A stretch of DNA of 64,000 nucleotides from Fonticella tunisiensis (GCF_004364155.1 NZ_SOAZ01000001.1:1-64000); one strand, 5' to 3'; numbered from the stretch's first letter, positions 42,522 through 52,359 are shown. Notes: generated from the letters alone by a model not told the origin. Made by a program: numbers and translations.

Positions 42522-43346
42522 ATGAACATTATAACAACTCAAAATTTATCTATAGCCTATGGAAACGTTGAGATTGTCAAAGACTTGAATTTGAAGATAC
42601 CTAAAGGAAAGATTACTACGATAATAGGAGCAAACGGATGTGGGAAATCTACTATTTTGAAAGCAATTGCAAGAATCCTACAACCTAAAAGCGGCAAAAT
42701 TTGCTTAAATGGAGATGACATACTAAGAAAGAACTCAAGGGAAATAGCAAAAATCATGGCATTTTTACCTCAAAATCCTCAGGCACCTAAAGGTTTAAGT
42801 GTTGAGGAGTTGGTCGCTTATGGAAGGTTTCCTCATCAAAATGGGTTTGGAAAGTTGAGGAAGGAAGATAGGAAGGTAATCGATTGGGCTCTGGAAGTTA
42901 TAGGAATGAAACAATACAGAGACAGGCCTGTTGACACATTATCAGGCGGACAAAGGCAAAGAGTTTGGATAGCAATGGCGCTGGCACAGGAAACAGAATT
43001 GCTCCTATTGGATGAGCCTACAACCTATTTGGATCTTTCACATCAACTGGAGATACTTCAATTGCTTGAAGATTTAAATCGAAAACAGGGAAGAACGATC
43101 GTAATGGTAATTCATGAGTTGAATAACGCAGCAAGATTTGCAGATTATATGGTAGGTATAAAAAAAGGTAAAATAGTATGTGATGGTAAACCGGAAGAAG
43201 TAATGACAAAGGAAAATCTAAAAAACATATTTAGTATAGATGCAGAAATAGTAAAAGACCCTAGAAACAATAAACCAGTATGCGTTACTTATGATTTAAT
43301 TAATACATGTTCTATGAATGTGATCTATTCAGATTCAATTATGTAG
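42522..43346 (+). CDS. Iron-siderophore ABC ATP-binding protein
   Basis: A 274-aa FecE/FhuC-type ATPase that powers the two permeases upstream. Walker A is IIGANGCGKSTILKA, the signature is LSGGQRQRVWIAMAL, Walker B is LLLLDEPTTYLDLSHQLE, and the switch His is in MVIHELNNAARFAD. GGGGAGG precedes the ATG. It is the last gene of the Fur-box operon. Its terminator may be the strong hairpin at 43.5 kb. Confidence 0.94.
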   Translation: MNIITTQNLSIAYGNVEIVKDLNLKIPKGKITTIIGANGCGKSTILKAIARILQPKSGKICLNGDDILRKNSREIAKIMAFLPQNPQAPKGLSVEELVAYGRFPHQNGFGKLRKEDRKVIDWALEVIGMKQYRDRPVDTLSGGQRQRVWIAMALAQETELLLLDEPTTYLDLSHQLEILQLLEDLNRKQGRTIVMVIHELNNAARFADYMVGIKKGKIVCDGKPEEVMTKENLKNIFSIDAEIVKDPRNNKPVCVTYDLINTCSMNVIYSDSIM

Positions 43347-43496
43347 ATTAAATTATTGTGTATAAATATAAATTACATGTGTTTTTATAAAGCTTGTAAA
43401 TAAAATATTTTGAAGGATTACAGAAACATCTCATGCTGCGATACTACCTCAGCTGCTTTTTTGCTTGGATAGGTAATAAACGCTAGCATGCAAATA

Positions 43497-43551
43497 GGGA
43501 CAGGTAAGAACTTTTGACACTATGAAAGTTCTTACCTGTCCCTTATTTTTT
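43497..43551 (+). terminator. Strong intrinsic terminator
   Basis: GGGACAGGTAAGAACTTT and AAAGTTCTTACCTGTCCC form an 18-bp perfect stem, followed by TTATTTTTTC. It lies 150 bp after the iron operon. Confidence 0.85.
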
Positions 43552-43625
43552 CTTTTATTTTAGTATAATATTGTAAAATTTTTACGATATTTTGAATAAA
43601 TAGAGAAAATTGGTGAAAACTGTGC

Positions 43626-43955
43626 AAGTAACCAGTAAGTTAACCAAATAGATAAATGAAACGAGGTACCTGACATCAGATAATGCCTGGAAGCACAGGA
43701 CCATACTCAGGTTCTTCTACCTCCAGTATGAAAAGATGAGGTACTGGATGTACAATGAAGAGTTTTTAAAGAGCTCAAAAAACACGAGGAGTTTTCAGAG
43801 TACACCATGGAACAGATGAAACAGGATTTAGATAACCTCATTGAGTGGAAAAACCTTATCCCCATACATGATATATCAAAGGTTGCAAATGTTGAAGAAT
43901 TTAAAAACAAGCAGTTTCGGTATCGACTCTCTGTACAGGTGACAGGCTCATGAGT
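43626..43955 (+). pseudogene. DUF2397 (TIGR02677) N-terminal relic, Wadjet-like JetA
   Basis: Broken frames read RYLTSDNAWKHRTILRFFYL, QYEKMRYWMYNEE, then after a one-base shift VFKELKKHEEFSEYTMEQMK, DLDNLIEWKNLIPIHDISKV and FKNKQFRYRLS. This is the start of the DUF2397 protein found with DUF2398, DUF2399 and an SMC-like protein in a four-gene cassette that belongs, as I recall, to a Wadjet (anti-plasmid) subtype. A TAG near 43647, the frameshift near 43770 and loss of everything after about residue 110 make it dead. No partner genes remain. Confidence 0.6.
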
Positions 43956-44100
43956 AATGAGTTTTGAATTATTTTTGAAAAAGTCAAGAATCATTAATTA
44001 TGTGATTCGCATAAAGAAAACCAAGGGAAGAATTCAAGGGAGCTGCTTGCCATGCTTTTCAAAGATGTAATAACAGAGAGTATATATTTGGAAAAGTGCA

Positions 44101-44229
44101 ATAAATTTATTTTCAGTTGCTATAATAGTTTACGCAAATTTTTACTCGAAGATAAATGGCTATCCATTAGGTTATTTGATACCTGTATTATGGTTGATAT
44201 ATTATGGTTTACTATTAGATACTAAATAA
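44101..44229 (+). pseudogene. Membrane-protein tail of unknown family
   Basis: One frame ending at 44229 reads INLFSVAIIVYANFYSKING and LGYLIPVLWLIYYGLLLDTK, two hydrophobic stretches without a start. It looks like the C-terminus of a small membrane protein cut off by rearrangement. Confidence 0.4.
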
Positions 44230-44516
44230 AAGTAAAAATACATCAACAAAATATATGCCGCCCAGGGAATATTATGAATATCTACAGAGAACTAGTGAAA
44301 AAGTCAATACAAGGCTGTAAAGTAATGTCTAGCAAAGCGTATCATTGATATTGGGTCACATATGATAGCATTTTAGATGGTAGCTCTGAAAAGTCGGCTG
44401 CCGCCAGGTCTATAAATCATGTATGCAGATGCGCAATGCCAAGAACAGCTCGTGATAAAAGTAGAAAATCTATGATATTCTATGATAATTCACAAAAACT
44501 GAAGACAGTGTCCAAA
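44230..44516 (+). repeat. Decayed second copy of the IS3 right end
   Basis: From ACAAAATATATGCCGCCCAG on, the segment matches 5776-6046 with many substitutions: the OrfB C-terminal codons and stop, a broken version of the long hairpin (44330-44460) and the end ACAGTGTCCA (44507-44516). Nothing else of the element remains. The 44517-44818 gap that follows is AT-rich with no gene seen. Confidence 0.75.
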
Positions 44517-44818
44517 GATTTTGCACGATACACAGAATAAAAACATAATGTATTTTCAATATCCATAAAACACATATCAAGTAAATCTTTCACAAGAGAT
44601 ATTTGGATATATCGCAGTATTATCACGATTTCTTAATACAATATCTTTCTAAAATTTTCTCTGAATCGGGAACTTATTTACTATTTTAAGGGTATATATT
44701 ATGTAGTAGCCAATTTATATGATACAGATCGAATGTATCTAGATTTTAAGAACATTTATTTGATGTGGTTGGATAAAAGATAAATGTCAGGAGCCAAATG
44801 AGAAGTGGAGGACCATTC

Positions 44819-45892
44819 ATGAGGAATTTTTGGTGCGAGATAAACTTAACGGATATAGAATACAATATAAATTACATTAGGAGTAAAACTAATAAAAAAA
44901 TTATGGCAGTAGTGAAGGCAAATGCATATGGGCTTGGTATTGAAGAGATTACTTGCTTTTTAAACAATATAGTCGATGCTTTTGCTGTTGCAACGGTAGA
45001 TGAAGCACTAAAAGTAAAAAGTGATAAAGATATATTAATATTAAATCCTGTATTTACAGATGATGACCTTGATAAAACACAGAACAACTTCATATTTACA
45101 GTTGACAATATGGATTCTATAGAGAAACTTGGTGCAAGGGATGAAAAATATAGGGTACACATATATGTGGATACTGGTATGAATAGATTTGGAATTAATC
45201 CGGAAAAGCTTGAGGAGTTTATAAAAAAAATCGATGAGAACTATAAAAACATTGAAATAGAAGGGATATACTCCCATCTTCATAATACTGAGAACTACCA
45301 ATATACGAAAAGACAAATAGAAATTTTCAAACAAACAGCTATAAGATATAGAGAAAGAGTTAAGTTTATTCACCTGTTAAATTCTGCGGGTTTCACAAGA
45401 TATAACGACCTTATTGATATAGATAACATGCTGAGGATAGGAAACATAATATATGGTTATAGCGGCTATGGAGATGCATTTAAAAAATCATTTAACTTTT
45501 TTGCAAAACCACTTAGGGTATATCATGTAGATAAGAATGAGTACATCGGCTACGGTAATAGATTTAGAACTAAAAAGAAAATGAAGATTGGAATATTAGA
45601 TGTAGGAAATATAGATGGCTTCGGATTTTCCAAAAAGATAAAGCGTAATATTTTCTATGAGTTTGCTAAGATAATATATAACCGTACAAGAAATAGCAGT
45701 GAAATATTTTATCGGGATAAGAATGTCAAAATTATAGCTCAACCGAGCATGTGCCATACCATTATAAATATGGAAGGAATAGGAGATGATTGCACATTTA
45801 AAATAAATCTTTCACCAATTTTAGCTGACAGCAGCATACCAAAAAAATATAGAAAAGGAGATTCTTATGTATACGTTCAAGACAACAGATAA
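44819..45892 (+). CDS. Alanine racemase-like PLP protein
   Basis: A 357-aa protein of the Alr fold. The PLP Lys is in MAVVKANAYGLG, and barrel segments VHIYVDTGMNRFG, EIEGIYSHLHN and LLNSAGFT are typical, as is the Tyr region YIGYGNRF. The C-terminal segment that normally reads GR-x-SMDQ is SMCHT, so the Asp next to the active site is replaced. ATG 44819 has GGAGG upstream. The end overlaps the femX-like gene by 26 bp, so the two are co-translated, suggesting a joint role in cell-wall peptide chemistry. Racemase activity is uncertain. Confidence 0.8.
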   Translation: MRNFWCEINLTDIEYNINYIRSKTNKKIMAVVKANAYGLGIEEITCFLNNIVDAFAVATVDEALKVKSDKDILILNPVFTDDDLDKTQNNFIFTVDNMDSIEKLGARDEKYRVHIYVDTGMNRFGINPEKLEEFIKKIDENYKNIEIEGIYSHLHNTENYQYTKRQIEIFKQTAIRYRERVKFIHLLNSAGFTRYNDLIDIDNMLRIGNIIYGYSGYGDAFKKSFNFFAKPLRVYHVDKNEYIGYGNRFRTKKKMKIGILDVGNIDGFGFSKKIKRNIFYEFAKIIYNRTRNSSEIFYRDKNVKIIAQPSMCHTIINMEGIGDDCTFKINLSPILADSSIPKKYRKGDSYVYVQDNR

Positions 45893-47231
45893 AGAGATTG
45901 TAAATGACTTTAATAGGAGGAATCCTAAAGGCCATATATTTCAAACCTCCTACTGGGCAGACCTTAAGAAGGAATGGGAGGCAAAGTATTTAGCTGGATA
46001 TAAGGATAATGGAGAAATTGTATTAACGGCAGTTATACTTCTTAGGAAAATACCATATATAAATAAGTATATTGGATACATCCCGAGGGGATTTACCTGT
46101 GATTATACAAATAGGGAACTTATAGAGGAATTCACTGCCTATCTTAAAACCTATTCAAAGGAAAATAGAATTTCATTCATTACTCTGGATCCAGATATAC
46201 ATTTAAGGGAAAATGAAGTTGAAGTTGGAGAAGAATACAGGAATATGTTTTTAAATCTTGGATATATAAGCAATATCTCAAAAAACTTTGAAAACATTCA
46301 ACCAAGCTTTGTATTCAGATTAAAATTTGATATGACAAAAGAAAGGGAAGAAAGAAAAAAAGAAACTTTTAATAATTTTACTAGCAAAACAAGGTATAAC
46401 ATTAAGGTCGCATGTGATAGGGGGCTATCCGTTGAAGTATATGATAAGAATAACATTACAGAGGAAATAATTGATAAATTTTATGACATAATGATTATAA
46501 CAGGCAAAAGGGATAACTTTATAATAAGGCCACGTCAGTATTTTAAGGACATGATATGTAGGCTTGGCCCCCATTGTAGGCTCTATATGGTTAGGTATAA
46601 TTATGAAATTGATTATAAAAGGCTGCAGATGAAACTGAAATCTCAGATGGAAAATCGAGAGCGATTGATGAAAAAAAAGTCGGACATAGAAGAAACATTG
46701 AATCGTGAAGGGGAAGCTGCAGAGAATTTAAAACTAAGAAAAAAACTTGATGACATAGAAAAAAGGCTTGATGATGCTGAAAGGCAAATTGAAAATTTTA
46801 AGGAAAAGATAGATAGCATTTCAGAATACAAGGATAAAAAGGATATGTATCTGTCAGGAGCAATATACTTAAATTACGCAGGCAAGGGGTGGTATCTATA
46901 TGGAGCATCCCATAACATTCTAAGGGATACTATGCCAAATTTCTTAATGCAGTGGAGTATGATTCAGGACAGCATAGATTTAAATTGCTATATGTATGAT
47001 TTCAGAGGAGTATCTGGGGATTTGAGCCCTGAAAATCCCCTCTATGGACTTTATAAATTTAAAAAGGGATTTAATGGAGATTTTGTTGAATTTATCGGTG
47101 AACTGGATCTGGTATCAGATAGGCTTGTGCATAAAATGTTCAGGTTTGTACTGCCAAGGTTCAGGAGAATAAGGGGCAAATTAAGAAACAATAATAGGGA
47201 GTCAATCCGGGTTGCACCTAAATTTTTTTAG
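45867..47231 (+). CDS. FemABX-family peptidoglycan bridge transferase
   Basis: A 454-aa FemX/MurM-like enzyme that adds amino acids from aminoacyl-tRNA to the peptidoglycan stem peptide. Family parts are FQTSYWADLKKEW, GYIPRGFTCDY, FVFRLKFDM, KTRYNIKVACDRGLSVEVYD, a long helical coiled-coil arm (about residues 250-310), AIYLNYAGKGWYLYGASHN and MYDFRGVSGDL with LYGLYKFKKGFNGDFVEFIG. AAGGAG precedes the ATG. Coupling to the upstream racemase-like gene may mean an unusual cross-bridge residue. Confidence 0.9.
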   Translation: MYTFKTTDKEIVNDFNRRNPKGHIFQTSYWADLKKEWEAKYLAGYKDNGEIVLTAVILLRKIPYINKYIGYIPRGFTCDYTNRELIEEFTAYLKTYSKENRISFITLDPDIHLRENEVEVGEEYRNMFLNLGYISNISKNFENIQPSFVFRLKFDMTKEREERKKETFNNFTSKTRYNIKVACDRGLSVEVYDKNNITEEIIDKFYDIMIITGKRDNFIIRPRQYFKDMICRLGPHCRLYMVRYNYEIDYKRLQMKLKSQMENRERLMKKKSDIEETLNREGEAAENLKLRKKLDDIEKRLDDAERQIENFKEKIDSISEYKDKKDMYLSGAIYLNYAGKGWYLYGASHNILRDTMPNFLMQWSMIQDSIDLNCYMYDFRGVSGDLSPENPLYGLYKFKKGFNGDFVEFIGELDLVSDRLVHKMFRFVLPRFRRIRGKLRNNNRESIRVAPKFF

Positions 47232-47367
47232 TATATTCTTTAAAGAATTAAAACCTTTTTTGTTTTAGAACGTGTAATGGGTTAAAGGATAAATAGTATG
47301 TAGCCCATCAAAACATGGCAACATATGAATTGAGCTGGTAAAAGGGCTTACTAATGAGGAGGTTAAA

Positions 47368-48656
47368 ATGAGCTTTTTAGCAGAACTATTTAATCATTAT
47401 GGATATATAGTTTTATTCGCTGCACTGAAACTTGAACTTATCGCTTTTCCCACACCTGGAGAAGCCTTGATGACATATTGTGGATTTCTTGTTTTTCAAG
47501 GTAGGCTGAACTGGGGAATAAGTATTATTGCGGCCGCACTTGGGGTCATTTCTGGCATATCGATTTCATATTTTATTGGTCATATTTTAGGTACCTCTTT
47601 TTTTAAGAAGTATGGTTCATATATTCATATGGGTCCTGACAAATTGAATAAGACATCAAGATGGTTTGAAAGGTATGGAAATGGCCTATTGGTTACAGCA
47701 TACTTTATTCCTGGAATCAGACATATCACGGGATATTTTTCTGGCATTACCAAGATGCCTTTTAAAAGGTTTGCTTTGAACGCTTATGTTGGAGCCTTTA
47801 TATGGACAGGTACTTTTATATCTTTAGGCAGGATTTTGGGCTCAAATTGGGAAATTTTCCACGGATACATTAGAAGATATATGATTATTGGTGGCATAGT
47901 TCTGGCAGTAGGTTTAATGTGTATCTATCTCTGTAAGAATTATAAAGCTCAGATCACAGAGTTTATAATTAAATCTTTAGAAAACTCAATTAAAATATTT
48001 CATTCTCTTGGAAAGATAAAGGTGGCAATAGTTGAGGTTGCCGTAGTCTTTGTTGGCCTATCTATTATTGTGGTTGGACTAATTCAGGACTTTTTGGCCA
48101 ATGAATTTAGCCAATTTGATACTATTGTAACTTATTTAGTGAGCTTGATCCTTTCAGAAAACTGGTTCTCTTTTATGAAGCTTTTTGAGTTTTCAACTGC
48201 CCCAGAAGTGTTGATAGTATTGATGTTATTGACACTTACATGGATTATGCTCAGAGGAAGGAATCGATTCCTCGAAACGAGATTCCTTATCATTACAGTT
48301 TTAGGTGGGGAGCTGCTGTAGGAAGTATTAAGGATTATTTTCCATCGCGTGGGTCCATTAGGTTTATCCTTAATTGGAAACAATAAATATACATTTCCAA
48401 GTGAACAAACTTACTAGTAGTAGTTGCATATGGCTTCACAGCTTTTATGGTGCTTCGACATGCAGAGAAAAGTTGGCTTGGGACTATAGTGACTTTTATA
48501 ACTTTAGTAATTTGTATTGCTACCGGCTTAAGCGTTATATTCTTTCAAATCCAGTATCCAAGCGATGTTATTGCGGGTTATGTTTTTGGAGGAGTATGGC
48601 TAAGTCTAAATATTGTGCTTTTGGAAGTTTTTTGTGTTTTACCTAAAATTGGGTAA
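47368..48656 (+). pseudogene. DedA-PAP2 fusion membrane protein, nonsense and frameshift
   Basis: The first 317 codons (to 48321) give a DedA domain (IAFPTPGEALMTYCGFL, FFKKYGSYIHM, FIPGIRHITGYFSGITKMPF) followed by PAP2-type helices. An in-frame TAG at 48319-48321 interrupts it. The same frame goes on with EVLRIIFHRVGPLGLS and FPSEQT, then a one-base shift near 48405 leads to VVVAYGFTAFMVLRHAEKSW and QYPSDVIAGYVFGGVWLSL, ending at 48656. The PAP2 motifs PSGH and H-x3-D appear as PSEQ and Q-x3-D, so phosphatase activity may already have been lost in this lineage. A DedA-only protein would still be made. Confidence 0.75.
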
Positions 48657-48754
48657 ATGATAAATTTATTGCAATTAATTATGCTTAAAAGCCAATGTTT
48701 TCAGATGTATGAATGAAAAGCTTAAACTTTTCGCTATTTGCTTTTAGTGGAAAG

Positions 48755-48798
48755 GACTCTGCGCATAAAGAAACTTGAAATGCGTTAGAGTCTTTTTT
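48755..48798 (+). terminator. Intrinsic terminator
   Basis: GACTCT-GCGCA and TGCG-TT-AGAGTC pair, and T6 follows. It lies about 100 bp after the DedA-PAP2 relic. The rest of 48799-49013 holds the likely promoter region of the sigma operon. Confidence 0.75.
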
Positions 48799-49013
48799 GA
48801 TTTGTATACAAATCACCTTAAAGTAGATGATTGTATGGAACTAACACTTAAAGCTAAAATTATAAAAGTAGTAGAAAAATCTGTTGTTTTTTGCAACCTA
48901 ATGAAATTTTTATCGTGTAATATGTGAGACAATGGTTTAAATCGGTCTTTATGGAGGGGGTAATATTGAAGAAGTTAAAGCAAGACGATTGTCCTAGCTG
49001 AAGGTGGTGACTT

Positions 49014-49574
49014 ATGGAGGATAAAGAACTTATCAGGAAATGCCAAACTGGAGATAAAGAGGCTTTCTATGAGCTTATAAGCAGATATCATCCCTTTGTA
49101 TATAAATTCCTTGTTAAAATTACTGAAGATGAAGGGATTGCGGAGGACTTAACACAGGAAACTTTTTTAAAAATAATAAAGAACATAGACAAATATGATT
49201 TAGATGGTAAAGCAAAATTCTCAACATATGTGATTACAGTATCTAAAAATTGTTATATCGATTATATAAGAAGGGAAAAGAAATGGATGCAGGCTATACC
49301 TATAGATGAAAACTCTAATATTGAAGATATTAGTACAAATGTCGAGGATTTGGTTTTAGATAAAATGTATAATCAGGATATTATAGAGGAAATAGAAAAT
49401 TTAACAGATGAGCAAAAATTGGTTATAAAGATGAAGTATATCGAAGGTCTAACGCTTAAGGAAATTGGCGATAAACTGAATCTTGAAACTAAAACGGTAA
49501 AGAGCAGGATACACAACGGGATTGTAAGGTTAAGAAAAATATTATGGAAAGGTGATGGATATGAAAAAGATTGA
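49014..49574 (+). CDS. ECF-type RNA polymerase sigma factor
   Basis: A 186-aa ECF sigma factor. Region 2 covers about residues 10-90 (YHPFVYKFLVKITEDEGIAE, DLTQETFLKIIKN, STYVITVSKNCYIDYIRRE). Region 4 is about 125-175 (LTDEQKLVIKMKYIEGLTLK, IGDKLNLETKTVKSRIHNG). It should direct transcription of an envelope or stress regulon, probably including its own operon. The next gene overlaps its end and encodes a small membrane protein that could be the anti-sigma factor. AAGGTGG precedes the ATG. Confidence 0.92.
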   Translation: MEDKELIRKCQTGDKEAFYELISRYHPFVYKFLVKITEDEGIAEDLTQETFLKIIKNIDKYDLDGKAKFSTYVITVSKNCYIDYIRREKKWMQAIPIDENSNIEDISTNVEDLVLDKMYNQDIIEEIENLTDEQKLVIKMKYIEGLTLKEIGDKLNLETKTVKSRIHNGIVRLRKILWKGDGYEKD

Positions 49575-49842
49575 TAAAAGGGCGACAGCTATTTTATTAG
49601 CAGCATTAGACAGGGAGATTGATATAAAGTGTCTAGAGCTTAAAGAAAAACGAAGGGAAGCAAAATTAAAGAAGATATTCTTTTCGAGCTGCCTATTTAT
49701 CCTGTTTTCTTTCATAATACAAGTATTGTTTAGGGCTTTTAATTTGAGCTTTTTATTTACCTTTTTGGCTTATCAGGGATTGGCATTATCTCTTTTAACA
49801 CCTTTAGTGCTGAATTTAAACAGAGGGGGAGTATCTAAATGA
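49561..49842 (+). CDS. Small two-helix membrane protein, candidate anti-sigma factor
   Basis: A 93-aa protein with a charged cytoplasmic N-terminal helix (about 35 residues, RREAKLKK) and two membrane segments (FFSSCLFILFSFIIQVLF and LAYQGLALSLLTPLVL). It has no zinc-binding anti-sigma motif. I chose ATG 49561, which overlaps the sigma gene by 14 bp and has GGTG upstream. The next gene overlaps by 4 bp. Position argues for an anti-sigma or co-regulator role. The family is not recognised. Confidence 0.65.
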   Translation: MKKIDKRATAILLAALDREIDIKCLELKEKRREAKLKKIFFSSCLFILFSFIIQVLFRAFNLSFLFTFLAYQGLALSLLTPLVLNLNRGGVSK

Positions 49843-50762
49843 GAATGCTGGAGAGGTTCATCAATAAATTGAATTTTAAGAAAGCAGCCATCACCTATAT
49901 AGCTATTTCAGGGGTACTTTTGATATTATGCCTGTCTATTATAGCATATGTGTCGAGGGACAAGATCTATATGGCGATTGACTATAAAAGGATTTCTGAT
50001 ACTCTTGAAAAAGAGGGCGTAACTGACAGGTTAAAATCTCAACTAAAGAAACTGGCGTCGGACTCAAATGATATAAATAATGTAGTTGTTTTAGACAAGG
50101 ACAATAATATTGTTTTTAAAGTCAACAGCAGTCTTATAGGAGATAAGAAAAAGATGCAGTTGATACCATATGATATGGGCAGGGGATACCTTCAGGACAG
50201 TACCAATGAAGATATTCTTTATAAGGTTGTAAAGCAGGAAAATATTATTCTGAATAAAGACTATATACAAAACAATAAAAAGGTAAGACTGGACATCGAT
50301 GAAGAATTTTCTTATGAAAGGGATTTCTCATCTAAAGAGATATATTTGCTTAACTATTTAATTGACAGGGGTACACGAAACAAGATACTTATTATTAGGA
50401 CTGCAAATCCAATACCCTATGCGGAAAGGCTGCTTGAAGTTACAGGTGCTTTGTTGGGACTAATTTTGACAATATACTGGATTGGTTTAGCTCTTTGGGT
50501 ATATAAGGATGCCAGCATAAAGAACTTGAATGCTTCTTTATGGGGATTGCTTATTTTAATCACTAATTTGGTCGGGTTAATTGTCTATCTGATCTATAAA
50601 CAGAATAATCTGATCTGTTACAAATGTGGGGCTTTGCAGAGTAAGTTCAACGCTTTTTGTAGTAATTGCGGAATCAGGATTAATGAGTCATGTAATCACT
50701 GTAGGGCTGTTATTGGTAAAGGAGATAACTATTGCAGCAGATGCGGTAGTAAGGTTAAGTGA
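49839..50762 (+). CDS. Membrane protein with extracellular domain and zinc-ribbon tail
   Basis: A 307-aa protein: one helix near residues 17-37, an extracellular domain (about 40-190, VVVLDKDNNIVFKVNSSLIG), two helices (about 205-260), and a cytoplasmic tail with eight cysteines in C-x2-C pairs (CYKCG, CSNCG, CNHCRA, CSRCG). The outside part resembles PAS-like sensor folds. The start overlaps the previous gene (ATGA). With the sigma factor and the small membrane protein it may form a signal route from envelope to sigma. The family is not recognised. Confidence 0.7.
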   Translation: MRMLERFINKLNFKKAAITYIAISGVLLILCLSIIAYVSRDKIYMAIDYKRISDTLEKEGVTDRLKSQLKKLASDSNDINNVVVLDKDNNIVFKVNSSLIGDKKKMQLIPYDMGRGYLQDSTNEDILYKVVKQENIILNKDYIQNNKKVRLDIDEEFSYERDFSSKEIYLLNYLIDRGTRNKILIIRTANPIPYAERLLEVTGALLGLILTIYWIGLALWVYKDASIKNLNASLWGLLILITNLVGLIVYLIYKQNNLICYKCGALQSKFNAFCSNCGIRINESCNHCRAVIGKGDNYCSRCGSKVK

Positions 50763-50796
50763 TTAGAATATTTTATACTTTGGGAGGAAAATATAA

Positions 50797-51450
50797 ATGG
50801 ATATTATAAAAAATAGCGTAGATATTTTGCTTCATTTGGATAATTATTTGAGCATGGTTATTCAGAACTATGGATTTGGGATCTACTTGATATTATTCGT
50901 AATAATTTTTTCAGAGACAGGTCTGGTTGTAACTCCGTTTCTTCCGGGGGACTCTCTACTATTTGCAGCAGGTGCTTTTGCGGCATTGGGGGCCCTTGAT
51001 ATAAAGCTATTGCTGCTAACTATAGGTATGGCAGCAGTGCTTGGAGACACAGTTAATTATACAATAGGAAAATCTATTGGCCGAAAGATATATGAAAAGG
51101 AAAATGTGAAATTTATAAGGAAGGAGCATCTGTTAACAACTCGTGAATTCTATGAAAAACACGGTGCAGCAACCATGGTCATAGCAAGGTTTATACCTAT
51201 TATTCGCACCTTTGCTCCGTTTGTCGCAGGAATAGGGGAAATGCGGTATGTGAAATTCATTTCTTATAATATAATCGGTGGACTGTCGTGGGTTGCTTTG
51301 TTTACATTGGGTGGATACTATTTTGGGAACCTTCCTGCTGTTAAGCATAATTTTACTTTCGTTATATTTGCTATAATATTTATTTCAATCACCCCAGCAG
51401 TTTTTGGTTTGTTTAAGCGAAAATTAAAATTGGAGGAAGATAAAAGATGA
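50797..51450 (+). CDS. DedA-family membrane protein
   Basis: A 217-aa DedA (SNARE-associated/VTT) protein with about five membrane segments. Signature parts are SETGLVVTPFLPGDSLLFAA, AVLGDTVNYTIGKSIGRKIY, EFYEKHGAATMVIARFIPII and RTFAPFVAGIGEMRYVKF. DedA proteins are thought to flip lipid carriers or support membrane homeostasis. It follows the sigma operon by 34 bp with GGGAGG upstream and is probably its last gene. The 51451-51811 gap shows no gene. Confidence 0.9.
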   Translation: MDIIKNSVDILLHLDNYLSMVIQNYGFGIYLILFVIIFSETGLVVTPFLPGDSLLFAAGAFAALGALDIKLLLLTIGMAAVLGDTVNYTIGKSIGRKIYEKENVKFIRKEHLLTTREFYEKHGAATMVIARFIPIIRTFAPFVAGIGEMRYVKFISYNIIGGLSWVALFTLGGYYFGNLPAVKHNFTFVIFAIIFISITPAVFGLFKRKLKLEEDKR

Positions 51451-51811
51451 CATCAACTTTACAGGTTTCACGCTGTACGCTATAAGTATGCCTTTGATTA
51501 ATATATTTTAAAAAGAGATGGGATAAAACACTATAGTATCGAAGTATTGAGACGGTAAAATATTTTTAGACAAAAGTAAAGAAAGGTTGTCTAGAAAATA
51601 CCATATGGAGTATTTAAAATGATGTTTTCATAATGAGTTGATATGTTTTTAATAAAATGCTATATAATTTATATATGATTAAGTAAAGGGGGATTTTATG
51701 TTTGAAAAGTATGCACAATTTCAATGATATTGAGGAAATATATTAAAATAAAAAGCGATATTAAAATAAGGTATTACTGGTCGTTTAGAAGCGTTAAAGG
51801 AAGGGATATAA

Positions 51812-52078
51812 ATGCTTAAAAATTATATGGAGTTAATAGTTGATAATTTATTACCAACAATTTTGAATGAATATAAAGACATATGCAGATGTCCAAGGTG
51901 TATAGAGGATATAAAAGCCATAACCTTAAATCAATTAAAACCTTTGTATGTTGTAACTGAAAAAGGAAATATTTATGCGAAATTAAACGAGTTACAAATG
52001 CAATTTAAGGCAGATTTAACAAAAGAAATAATTCAAGCAATTAATATAGTGTCAAATAATCCAAGGCATAGTTTATAA
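51812..52078 (+). CDS. ComFB-like protein
   Basis: An 88-aa ComFB-domain protein. The whole chain matches the family: KNYMELIVDNLLPTILNEY, CRCPRCIEDIKAITLNQLKP, YVVTEKGNIYAKLNELQMQF, then IVSNNPRHSL. C-R-C-P-R-C is the usual Cys pattern. Recent work (from memory) describes ComFB domains as cyclic-di-nucleotide receptors, which fits the c-di-GMP turnover gene right after it. GGAAGGG precedes the ATG. Confidence 0.85.
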   Translation: MLKNYMELIVDNLLPTILNEYKDICRCPRCIEDIKAITLNQLKPLYVVTEKGNIYAKLNELQMQFKADLTKEIIQAINIVSNNPRHSL

Positions 52079-52099
52079 AAATTTAAAATCTTTTTTCCA

Positions 52100-52156
52100 A
52101 AATCCCACAGTAAGTACAGGACAGCTCCTGCTTTGCTGAGGGATTTAGTTTTTTTG
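52100..52156 (+). terminator. Intrinsic terminator after the ComFB gene
   Basis: AAATCCC-A-CAG and CTG-A-GGGATTT form a long stem with an inner AGGA/TCCT pairing, followed by T7. It separates comFB from the GGDEF-EAL gene. Confidence 0.82.
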
Positions 52157-52359
52157 TGGATGGACTAATATGTTTATGGTAAAGGGCTTTATTTTATTAA
52201 CAGAAATAATGAACAAGAAAAAATTGTTAAAAGATAGAATAAAAATATACAGCAATATTATCAATGTAAAAAGTCGAATGTTGTTGGATTTTATCTAATG
52301 ATGTTATAATAAAGCTAAACAAGTTAAGTTTTTATTCGCAAACCAGAGAGGAGAAATTT

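Noticed and set aside
52200-52359. c-di-GMP riboswitch ahead of the GGDEF-EAL gene
   Set aside because: The conserved GEMM segments are absent. The only structure there is the terminator of the ComFB gene.
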